Shown here piece after piece: positions 15,354 to 24,500 of a DNA stretch of 64,000 nt (its first letter is position 1; the number at the start of each line of letters is the position of its first letter). This DNA comes from JAMHWD01 sp035911135 (GTDB lineage Bacteria; Pseudomonadota; Alphaproteobacteria; Micavibrionales; Micavibrionaceae), in the NCBI GenBank assembly GCA_035911135.1, contig JAMHWD010000033.1, positions 1 to 64,000 on the forward strand, written 5' to 3'. Position numbers and translations under genes: made by a program. The notes under the pieces are model-generated. The model was not told where the DNA came from and did no database searches. It worked only from the letters and a program-made list of their open reading frames with translations.

Positions 15354-16646
15354 ATGCGTGCTGTTACAGGGCATAGTAATGTGAATGCATTATCACATGG
15401 CGGAGTCATGCCTGAAAAGCCGGAGCTTATTGCCAAGGCAGGCCTTTTTGTGCTGTTTGTATATATCACGACATCATATTTCTATTTTTTCAAGACGGGC
15501 ATCCCGCAGGTCAGTGGTTATATCATGGCCGTGGGGATTGTATTTGTGCTGGGTGCCTGGCTGACCACCGGGCGCTTCAGGGTTACGCAGGGGCATTTCT
15601 GGGGGGTGATGTTTGCGCTGTGGACGTTCTTGATCAATATCATTCATTATGTGTCATACCCTGAAATCCAGTTTTTCCTCAGCAGCCTTTATTATCTTTA
15701 TAATGTGTCGATTTTTATTTTTATCAGCATGCTCTTTCGCTATGCGCCGAATTCGGCCATGAAAACGATGTATGCTGCGGTAACCATTTCGCTTGTTGCG
15801 CAGATTTTCATCTGCATTTTTTATCCCAACCTGGAGAATGGGCGTGTTCAGGGGTCATTCCATAATCCTAATCAGCTCGCATACTGGGCATTGTTCTCGG
15901 CATCCATCATGTTGTTGCTGCGGAGTGGTTCTCGCTTGAAATGGTACGATCTGCTGATATTTGCAGGTTTTGGCCTTATTCAGGTGTTTGCCCTGTCAAA
16001 AGCAGGTCTTATTGCCTATGGGTGTCTGGCGCTGGGTTTGCCGTTTCTTCGCATTATGCCGGCTGCTTACCGAAGTGCTTCCTTGCTCGGGGTGCTGTTT
16101 TTGGCGATTGTGTCCATTTTTCATTTTGCGGAAGTCATGGATACGGCCCGCAAGGTTGATAATATCAGCAATGTCATCAGCCGTATTGAAAATATCGGCG
16201 GAGAGGCTGATGACAGCTTGATGTGGCGGGGATATTACAGGCTGGTCCAATATCCGGAATATATGATTATCGGCGCGGGGGAGGGCGGGTATGACCGTTT
16301 TTTCGATACGCCCCAGCCAGTTGAAATTCACTCTACCCTGGCCAATCTGCTCTTTTCCTACGGCCTGATGGGGGTGTTTCTCTTTTTTACCTTCCTCTAC
16401 AGCATAGCCATCAAGGCGCCGCGCCACTTCATGCTGGTCATATTTGCCATTCTTCTGAATGGGCTTTCCCATCAGAACATGCGATTTTCGCATTTTTGGG
16501 TGGTTTTGGGCACGGCGTATGGCATGGCTTATGCCACCCGGAATCGTGATTTTGAGATTAGTTCTGGCCAGTCGGCGCATGCGTCCTTGCCTTTTCCGGC
16601 GGCAAGTCAAACAAATTTTGTTTCTTCCATGCCTAAAATGACCTAG
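15354..16646 (+). CDS. O-antigen polymerase/ligase-like membrane protein
   Basis: The 430-residue protein is very hydrophobic, with about ten to twelve helices and a large periplasmic loop, as in Wzy polymerases and WaaL ligases. Diagnostic segments are QGSFHNPNQLAYWALF, ALSKAGLIAYGCLALGL and the loop MIIGAGEGGYDRFF with EIHSTLANLLFSYGLMGVF. The first start (15354) is given; ATG 15408 (MPEKPELIAKAG) would remove an 18-residue non-hydrophobic lead and could be the true one. It likely polymerises or attaches the repeat unit made by the upstream genes. Sequence does not separate polymerase from ligase. Confidence 0.72.
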   Translation: MRAVTGHSNVNALSHGGVMPEKPELIAKAGLFVLFVYITTSYFYFFKTGIPQVSGYIMAVGIVFVLGAWLTTGRFRVTQGHFWGVMFALWTFLINIIHYVSYPEIQFFLSSLYYLYNVSIFIFISMLFRYAPNSAMKTMYAAVTISLVAQIFICIFYPNLENGRVQGSFHNPNQLAYWALFSASIMLLLRSGSRLKWYDLLIFAGFGLIQVFALSKAGLIAYGCLALGLPFLRIMPAAYRSASLLGVLFLAIVSIFHFAEVMDTARKVDNISNVISRIENIGGEADDSLMWRGYYRLVQYPEYMIIGAGEGGYDRFFDTPQPVEIHSTLANLLFSYGLMGVFLFFTFLYSIAIKAPRHFMLVIFAILLNGLSHQNMRFSHFWVVLGTAYGMAYATRNRDFEISSGQSAHASLPFPAASQTNFVSSMPKMT

Positions 16647-16697
16647 AATCTCCTAGAGGGCGCGCCCTTTTTCCTGATTTCTAAGCTATTCCTGTTA

Positions 16698-17993
16698 ATG
16701 TTTTCATATTTTAATCTTAGACATGCGCTTTTGTTCATGGGCCTGCTTGTACTATTTCAGGCTGCGCCTTCGTATGCCCAGCAGGAAGATAAATTTCTTG
16801 ATACTGCTGCACGTGTCCCTCCGGAATTGTTGCCCCAGCCGTTTATTTACAAGGGCTTTAAATACCAACCCCAGCTTACGCTGCGCGGGCAGTATGATAG
16901 CAATCTTTTTTCAACCTTGAATGATCAGGTGAGCGATTATTCCCTGACAACGTCGCCTCAGTTGTCGATTGGCAAGGAATACGGGCGCTTCTCAACGGCA
17001 TTGAAGGCAAGGGCGGATATACAAAGATTTTCCAGCCAGCATACTGAAAATCAGGAAGGGTACGCCGTAAGCCTTAACAATAATTTTGATATTAACAGTC
17101 GCTGGTCCATTCCGTTTAATTTTTCCTATCTGGGTAATGCATTAAAGCGCGGCAATCCTGTAAAAAATCTTGCTGTTAGCGAAAAGCCGATAACATTTGA
17201 GACGTGGAATGCCAATGCTGGCATTGTCAGGCGTTTTAATCGTCTTTCTTTAAGCTTGATAGGGGATTATTCAGAAATTTCCTTTCAGGACGGGCGGTCA
17301 TTATCGGGTTTGCCTGTTGTTTTGAGTGATAATGACCGTTCGACGATGACCGGTACTGTCGGGCTGCGATATGATCTGCTGCGCGGTGATGCTGCTGGCG
17401 AGGCGGCCGAACATTATCTATTTGCCAATGCAAAATTCGGGCATCAGGACCATCGGCGCCTGGCATATACAAACGGATCATTTTCAGGTTTGAACAAGGA
17501 TCGCGATACGCTCTCTGCCATGATTGGTTTCAAGACGGGTTATAAGGGCTTGCTCAATGCGCGTCTTGGCGTGGGGATACTCAATCAGTATTTTGAGGCA
17601 CCGACATTAGACAATACCAGCACCTATGATTTCTCGGCCGATATTGATTATGCCCTGACCAGAAGGTTAAATCTTGCTTTTGCTGCTGGCCGTGATATTT
17701 CGCAGGATAATGATCTTCTTCAGGGTATGGTGATGAATACCTATAATCTGGGTATGGAATACGAAATCAGGCATGATCTTTATTCTTCGGTGATATTGGG
17801 ATATGCCAGCAGCGAGTTTGAAGAAATCAACCGCGAGGATAGCGATTATTCTGCCGGGCTGGAGCTGCAATATTTTCTCAATCCCCATCTTTCGGCCAAA
17901 GCCGGCATATCGCATGTATTCAGGGATAGCTCCGACGCGCTTCAGGATTACGATCGCAATATCCTGATGTTCAGCATAACGGGAAGCCTGTAG
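16698..17993 (+). CDS. Outer-membrane beta-barrel protein (BBP2-like)
   Basis: The 431-residue protein has a signal peptide (HALLFMGLLVLFQAAPSYA, cleavage before QQEDK) and then alternating hydrophobic/polar strands throughout, ending in NILMFSITGSL, a C-terminal strand as in outer-membrane barrels. Segments such as YQPQLTLRGQYDSNLFSTL and SIGKEYGRFSTALKARADI resemble the putative beta-barrel porin 2 group found with exopolysaccharide genes. It probably assists passage or anchoring of the polysaccharide at the outer membrane. It lies 51 bases after the Wzy-like gene on the same strand and closes the locus. Confidence 0.72.
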   Translation: MFSYFNLRHALLFMGLLVLFQAAPSYAQQEDKFLDTAARVPPELLPQPFIYKGFKYQPQLTLRGQYDSNLFSTLNDQVSDYSLTTSPQLSIGKEYGRFSTALKARADIQRFSSQHTENQEGYAVSLNNNFDINSRWSIPFNFSYLGNALKRGNPVKNLAVSEKPITFETWNANAGIVRRFNRLSLSLIGDYSEISFQDGRSLSGLPVVLSDNDRSTMTGTVGLRYDLLRGDAAGEAAEHYLFANAKFGHQDHRRLAYTNGSFSGLNKDRDTLSAMIGFKTGYKGLLNARLGVGILNQYFEAPTLDNTSTYDFSADIDYALTRRLNLAFAAGRDISQDNDLLQGMVMNTYNLGMEYEIRHDLYSSVILGYASSEFEEINREDSDYSAGLELQYFLNPHLSAKAGISHVFRDSSDALQDYDRNILMFSITGSL

Positions 17994-18014
17994 CCATTGA
18001 TAGGCAATGGTTTT
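17994..18014 (+). terminator. Weak stem-loop terminator after the beta-barrel gene
   Basis: CCATTG (17994-17999) pairs with CAATGG (18005-18010) around a five-base loop and is followed by TTTT. It lies directly after the stop codon of the beta-barrel gene. The stem is short, so efficiency is doubtful. Confidence 0.4.
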
Positions 18015-18118
18015 ACGGGATCGCGCGTGAATAGATAAATTGCAATATAAATTTAATAATATTTCAAGATAACTTCCCTAATATAGAGGGACGGGGTTTT
18101 AAAATATACGGGGTTTGA

Positions 18119-21100
18119 ATGACGGACCAGAATGAATCTGGCGTGACGGGGGGCTCTCTCACGGAATTGAAGGTAATTGGCTGTGGTTGCCAGGCTTGCA
18201 TGTCGGGGCAGGGCGCCAGCCTTTATGATGCGCCCGCACCGGGTGATACGAGCGCCCCGACAACGGCGGGCACGAAAGAGCAATTTGCCGAATTCATGAC
18301 CAATCTGTTCTGGGGCGGTGGCGGTTCTTATGATTATGTCGGCTGGGGCAGCAATACATCGATCACTTTCAGTATCTCCAGTTATTATAGTGACACTGAA
18401 AAAACAGGTATCCGTGACGCGTTCGCGACATGGGCGGAAGTCACCAATCTGACCTTTACAGAAGTCTCATCGGGCGCTGAAATTTCGCTGGTTGGCCCTG
18501 CAAATTCCGGCGAACAGGGGCGGGCTTTTGCGGCGCCGAGCGCCGCCTGGAATCCTGGCAGCAATTATACTGAAGTTGTCTTTACCAGCGTCCGCATTGT
18601 CATGGATTATGATTCCGGTGGGTTCGGGTCTGATCCTACCGATCATGGGAATTATGCGCTGACCACCGCGATTCACGAGATTGGCCATGCGCTGGGGCTT
18701 GGGCATACCGGAAGTTATAATGCTGGCAGCGGCAATCCGACATATGATAACAGCGCGCAATGGACAAACGAGACGCGCCAGTATTCCTTGATGTCGTACT
18801 GGAGCGCAGCAAATTCTGGTGCCACGCATTTTGAATATCCTTCAACACCGATGCTGATGGATATATACGCCATTCAGACATTATACGGCGAGAACTGGAA
18901 TACCCGTTCCGGCAATACGGTTTACGGGTTTAATTCCACGGCAGGGCGCGCCCAGTTTGATTTCAGTGTAAATGATCATCCGGTTGTTGCTATCTGGGAT
19001 GGTGGCGGGACTGACACGATTGACCTCTCCGGTTATTCGCAGACGCAAGTCATTAACCTGAATGCCGGTCAATTCAGCAATGTCGGCGGCAGTACTGGCA
19101 ATCTTTCGATCGCCTATGGCGCGGTCATTGAAAATGCCGTGGGCGGTTCGGGACAGGATACGATCTACGGTAACGATGTCAATAACTCCATTCTGGCGGG
19201 CGGCGGCAATGACACCATTCATGGGTCCTCCGGCAATGATACAATCGACGGCCAGGCCGGGACAGATACCGTTACATACACATATAATATCGCAGCCTTC
19301 TTGGTCAGCATTGTCAACACGACAACATTGACATTGCAGCATATCGCCAATGCCTGGACCGATACGATCAGCAATATAGAGAATTTCATCTTTTCTGGCG
19401 TTTCTTATACGTTTGCGCAAATGCAGGCCTTTGACAGCGGCCTTGGGGATATTGCTTTCAGCTTTACAAACGGCACTGGCAGTTATACCTACACCTCTAC
19501 CTCCGCCTCACAGGATACAACGCTGACTGCTGCGGGCATGAACTATAACAGCGGCAGCGGCAATATGTTCGCAATCTCGCGCACAAGCACGGCCCTGACG
19601 GTAGATGTCGCCAGCGCATCAGCCAAGAATTTCAGCATATGGGCCGATACCGGCAATGACGAGATTTCGATCACGGGGACGCATTCCAATATTGACATCA
19701 CTTTCTATGGCAAAGATGGCGATGACACGCTGACAATTGCCTCAGGCATTGTGGGCGATGATGTTATATCTCTGCAGGATGGCGATGATACTGTCTATGC
19801 CAGTGGCGGTAATGACCAGATCTGGGGCGGGAATGGCAATGACACGGTTTATGGCGAGGCTGGAAACGACACGGTTTACGGCGGCGCTGGAAATGAAACA
19901 ATTTATGGCGATAATCTCGCCCGCAGCGGCGTGAGCGGCAATGATTCCTTAAGCGGCGAGGCTGGTGACGATACGATTTATGGCGGCGATGGCGACGACT
20001 GGATCTGGGGCGGAGCGGATAACGATACGCTGGCCGGGGATGCTGGTAATGATACGATCTATGGCGGCGATGGTGTCGATCAGATCTGGGGCGGTAACGG
20101 CAACGACACGATTTATGGTGATAATCTGAATGGCGACGCTGGCGACGGGGCTGATACGATTTACGGCAATGACGGCAATGATGTGATCTCGGCTGGCGGC
20201 GGCGCTGATACTGTTTATGGCGGGAATGGTAATGATTATCTCTATGGCGGTGCCGGGATGGATAATCTCCAGGGTGATGCCGGCGCAGATTACATCTATG
20301 GCGGAACAGACAACGACACCATGTCTGGTGGCGCGGATAATGATTATCTCGATGGCGAGGCTGGCGATGATACGATCTATGGCAATAACGGCGATGATGT
20401 TATCGCGGGCGGCGCAGGCATAGATATCATATACGGCGATAATATAAACCGGACCGATACGGTGGGCAATGATACGATCTATGCCGGGATTGGCGCTGAT
20501 ACGGTCTATGGCGGTGATGGCAATGATACGATCTATGGCGATCTGAAGGATGCCAATGCGGGCGATGATGCGGATATCCTTTATGGCGATGGCGGCAATG
20601 ACGTGATTGTAGGTAACGGCGGCGCCGATCAGCTTTATGGCGGTACTGGCAATGACTCTCTTTGGGGCGGTACGGGCGATGATATTTTTGAAGGCGGCGC
20701 GGGATCTGATGTCATTCAAGGGGGTGATGGTATAGATCTGGTCATATACGACAATGAAACGGCCAGAGTCGTGGTTGATTTGACGGCATATTACGGCATT
20801 GATGGCGGCGGCGGGTATGACACGCTCTCCAGCATCGAGAATGTACGTGGATCAGGTTATAACGATACCATCGTCGGCAGTTCTGGTGCGAATACGCTCT
20901 GGGGTCAGGGCGGCAATGATATACTCTATGGCTCTTATGGTGGCGATACTGTTTATGGCGGCGACGGTAACGATATTATCTATGGCGATCTTCAAAACGG
21001 GACAGCCTGGGATGGCAATGACATCCTGTATGGCGGCGCTGGCAATGATACGCTGATTGGCTCCGGCGGGGATGATACGCTGGATGGCGGCGCTGGCAAT

Positions 21101-21412
21101 GATACGCTTTGGGGCGGTACGGGCGCGGATACCTTTATTCTGGCGCTGGGCAGCGTAGATGGGATATGGGATTTTAATGCCGCGCAAGGCGACAAGCTCG
21201 ATTTCTCAGCTATTCTGGATGGGTATTATACCAATCCTTTGACGCAGGCCATCACCGATTTCATCAGAATCACAACCAGTGGTAATAATTCAGTGGTATC
21301 CGTCGATCAGAATGGCGGTGGCAACAGCTTTGTTCAGGTGGCAACCCTATATAACGTTACGGGACTGACTGATGAGGCTGCCTTGCAAAGCGGCGGAAAC
21401 CTTGTGGTTTAA
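18119..21412 (+). CDS. Serralysin-like M10 metalloprotease with RTX repeats
   Basis: The 1097-residue secreted protease has the zinc motif HEIGHALGLGH (H186, E187, H190, H196) and the Met-turn YSLMSY (M225), which define M10/serralysin proteases. From about residue 330 it carries blocks of nonapeptide GGxGxDxxx calcium-binding RTX repeats (GGNGNDTVYGEAGNDTVYGG). The end (GTGADTFILALGS, WDFNAAQGDKLDFSAIL, final GGNLVV) is a type I secretion signal. There is no Sec signal peptide. An unusual Cys cluster CxCxxC (C22, C24, C27) lies in the propeptide-like start. No exporter or inhibitor gene is adjacent. Calcium outside the cell should fold the repeats and activate the enzyme. Confidence 0.92.
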   Translation: MTDQNESGVTGGSLTELKVIGCGCQACMSGQGASLYDAPAPGDTSAPTTAGTKEQFAEFMTNLFWGGGGSYDYVGWGSNTSITFSISSYYSDTEKTGIRDAFATWAEVTNLTFTEVSSGAEISLVGPANSGEQGRAFAAPSAAWNPGSNYTEVVFTSVRIVMDYDSGGFGSDPTDHGNYALTTAIHEIGHALGLGHTGSYNAGSGNPTYDNSAQWTNETRQYSLMSYWSAANSGATHFEYPSTPMLMDIYAIQTLYGENWNTRSGNTVYGFNSTAGRAQFDFSVNDHPVVAIWDGGGTDTIDLSGYSQTQVINLNAGQFSNVGGSTGNLSIAYGAVIENAVGGSGQDTIYGNDVNNSILAGGGNDTIHGSSGNDTIDGQAGTDTVTYTYNIAAFLVSIVNTTTLTLQHIANAWTDTISNIENFIFSGVSYTFAQMQAFDSGLGDIAFSFTNGTGSYTYTSTSASQDTTLTAAGMNYNSGSGNMFAISRTSTALTVDVASASAKNFSIWADTGNDEISITGTHSNIDITFYGKDGDDTLTIASGIVGDDVISLQDGDDTVYASGGNDQIWGGNGNDTVYGEAGNDTVYGGAGNETIYGDNLARSGVSGNDSLSGEAGDDTIYGGDGDDWIWGGADNDTLAGDAGNDTIYGGDGVDQIWGGNGNDTIYGDNLNGDAGDGADTIYGNDGNDVISAGGGADTVYGGNGNDYLYGGAGMDNLQGDAGADYIYGGTDNDTMSGGADNDYLDGEAGDDTIYGNNGDDVIAGGAGIDIIYGDNINRTDTVGNDTIYAGIGADTVYGGDGNDTIYGDLKDANAGDDADILYGDGGNDVIVGNGGADQLYGGTGNDSLWGGTGDDIFEGGAGSDVIQGGDGIDLVIYDNETARVVVDLTAYYGIDGGGGYDTLSSIENVRGSGYNDTIVGSSGANTLWGQGGNDILYGSYGGDTVYGGDGNDIIYGDLQNGTAWDGNDILYGGAGNDTLIGSGGDDTLDGGAGNDTLWGGTGADTFILALGSVDGIWDFNAAQGDKLDFSAILDGYYTNPLTQAITDFIRITTSGNNSVVSVDQNGGGNSFVQVATLYNVTGLTDEAALQSGGNLVV

Positions 21413-21537
21413 GAGCCTATACTTAAGATAGTTTAACCTGTATTTTTGTTGTTAAGATTTTGTTATCATATTCCGTGTCAGGATTACCCTGAGCAGATTT
21501 TTTTTCATACCAGATAAATTATTTAAGTTATAAGGCC

Positions 21538-24500
21538 ATGACAGACGAACTTCCTTACGATGAAGAAGACGATATCATTATCGTCAGCGCCGCCAGCATT
21601 AATGGAATGGGCGGCAACGATACGCTTGTTTATTCAGGCGCGCCGCAAGGCATTCACGTGGTTTTATCCTCGAACTGGGTCTATAATGACGGTTCTGGCG
21701 GTCAGAGTTTTATTCAGAACATAGAAAACGTCACAGGGTCAGATTTTAATGACACCTTGGTTGGCGATGCCGGAGCCAATACCCTGAACGGCGAGGGCGG
21801 CAATGATACAATTTATGGCCATTATGGTGATGATGTAATTTATGGCGGCCTTGGGCGCGATACGGTTTACGGAGATTTGCAGGCAGCCAATGCGCTTGAT
21901 GGCAATGACACAATTTATGGCGGGGCGGATGATGATGTTCTGGCTGGTGGCGGCGGCAATGACATTATAGACGGCGAGGCTGATAATGACCTCATATATG
22001 GTCAGGCTGGCAATGATACTCTGCGCGGTGGTTCGGGTAATGATACCATCTATGGTGATTTCCAAAGTGATACCGTTAATGACGGTGATGACGTAATTGA
22101 TGGCGGGGCCGGGAATGATATTCTGGCGGGCGGCGCAGGAAATGATATCATCGCAGGCGGTCAGGGCATCGATCAGATTTTCGGCGGCGGCGGAAATGAT
22201 ATTGTAGATTTTCGTAACGATATAGCGGCTGTAGCGGTATATCTGTCCTCCTATTACGCCATAGACAGCTGGGGTACGCGCGACACGCTGACCAGCATCG
22301 AAGGCATCTATGGCAGCAATTTCAATGACACGCTTTCAGGCGATGCCAATGTCAATATTATCAATGGCTATGTTGGTAATGACACGATTTACGGCCAGGG
22401 CGGCGCCGATACGATTGATGGCGGCGACGGTAATGACACGATCTATGGCGATACGATTAACGCGGCTGTTTCTGATGGCAATGATACGATCAATGGCGGC
22501 GCTGGAAACGATACGATTGCTGCGGGCGGCGGTAACGATATTGTTGATGGTGGAACGGGAACAGATACGATCTATGGCGCGGCTGGCAATGACCAGATAA
22601 CAGGCGGCGATGGCAATGATACCCTGTACGGGGATTTTCAGAATGAAACCGGCAATGACGGCAACGATATTCTGGATGGCGGCGCGGGAGCCGACATCAT
22701 GGCCGGCGGCGGCGGCAATGATACGTTTATCGGCGGCTCCGGCAATGACCAGATCTTTGGCGGCACGGGCATTGATACAATAGATTACAGCGCCACCACC
22801 GGCGTTTATGTAGCGCTTGCGGAAGGCTATATTCGTAATTATCTAACAGGTGGCGATGTATTTTTCCATACGGTCAGTGGTATTGAGAATATTATTGGTG
22901 CCGATTTACGTGATTACATGGTCGGCAGCGCAGGAGCGAATACCCTCTATGGCATGGGCGGGAATGATACGCTTTCCGGTTATAATGGTAATGATATTCT
23001 CTATGGCGGCGAGGGAAGTGACTGGCTTATTGGTGATTATATCGCCGGTGTAACCGGGTCCGATGGCAATGATACGCTTTATGGCGAGGCTGGGGATGAT
23101 TTCCTGATCGGCATGGGCGGGAATGATATTCTCAATGGTGGTGATGGCAATGACACGCTGCTGTACCAGCCCGGTCATGTTTTTAACGGGGATGCCGGAT
23201 TTGATGTTATCCGCACAATCAGCAATGATGCCGTTAACTGGGATCTTTCCACTATAACAGGCAGCGGCATAGAGCATATCGGCCTCGATAACCTGAATGC
23301 ACAGGCAGTCGCAAATACGCTGACACTTCTTGCGGCGGATATTGATAACATTACAAGCACCAAAACGATTTACATTACGGGCGATGCCGGGCTTGATGCC
23401 GTGGTATCTGCCAGCATTGACCCTGTTGTGAATTTGACAGGCGTGGTTGATTTCAATGGCATTACGATGAACCATTATACTGTGGGTGCTTATACCATAT
23501 ATATCCAGCAAGGCTTGCTGCAGGGCGAGGCTGCCGGCGCGGTTTATGGTACGGCTGGCGATGATTCCCTGAATGGCACGACTGGCGCGGATACAATTCT
23601 GGCGCTGGAAGGCAATGATACGATTTTCGGCAGCGCGGGCAATGATACGTTCAATGGCGGTGCCGGTATTGATACGGTGAATTATGCTGCGGCTGCCTCT
23701 GCGGTCAATGTCAATCTTCTAACAGGCACGGCATCGAATGATGGTCAGGGCGGTTCTGATACGCTGATAAATATTGAAAACATCGTGGGATCAAATGGTA
23801 ATAATATCCTGATTGGCGATAACGGTATCAATGTAATTGATGGCGGGGCCGGGAATGATACGATTACAGGCAATGGCGGCGCGGATACGCTTAATGGCGG
23901 CCTTGGCAACGACACGATTGATGGCGGCGCCGGGAATGATACGATTAACGGCGGCGATGGCGTCGATACAATCATATTCACCAGCGCCACTGGCGGCATC
24001 AGTGTCAATCTGGAATCTGGAACCGTCAATGACGGACAAGGCGGAACGGATTATGTCTCGAATGTCGAGAATGTAACAGGCACGAATTATAACGACACTA
24101 TTTATGGTGATGCTGCCAATAATTCCCTCAATGGCGGCAATGGCAATGATACGCTTTATGGCGGCGGCGGGAATAATACCCTGACCGGCGGCAGCGGCAC
24201 GGATACGATCAATTATGCGCTGGCGGCGGCAGGCATCACAGTCAGCCTTGCCACCAACAGCGCCAGCGATAATGGCAATGGCGGTGTGGATACGCTTTCA
24301 GGCATTGAAAACGTTACGGGATCAGGATTTGCCGATACCATCACCGGCAATACGGGCGTGAATGTGATTAGTGGCGGCGATGGCAACGATACAATCGATG
24401 CTGGGTCCGGCAATGATACGGTACATGGCGGTAATGGCGATGATGCGCTGGCCGGCGGTGTGGGTAATGATATTTTGTATGGCAATGATGGGATCGATAC

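Noticed and set aside
19949..20719. Long minus-strand reading frame (256 residues) opposite the RTX protease
   Set aside because: It is the antisense of the GGxGxD repeat codons and has a monotonous I/A-rich composition; no start signal.
19140..21120. Regularly spaced DNA repeats resembling a CRISPR-like array
   Set aside because: The 27-base periodicity is the codon pattern of RTX nonapeptides within an open frame; no cas genes or constant spacers.
22906..23511. Minus-strand frame of 201 residues opposite the giant RTX gene
   Set aside because: Same shadow effect of biased repeat codons; the plus-strand frame has clear RTX motifs and a secretion signal.
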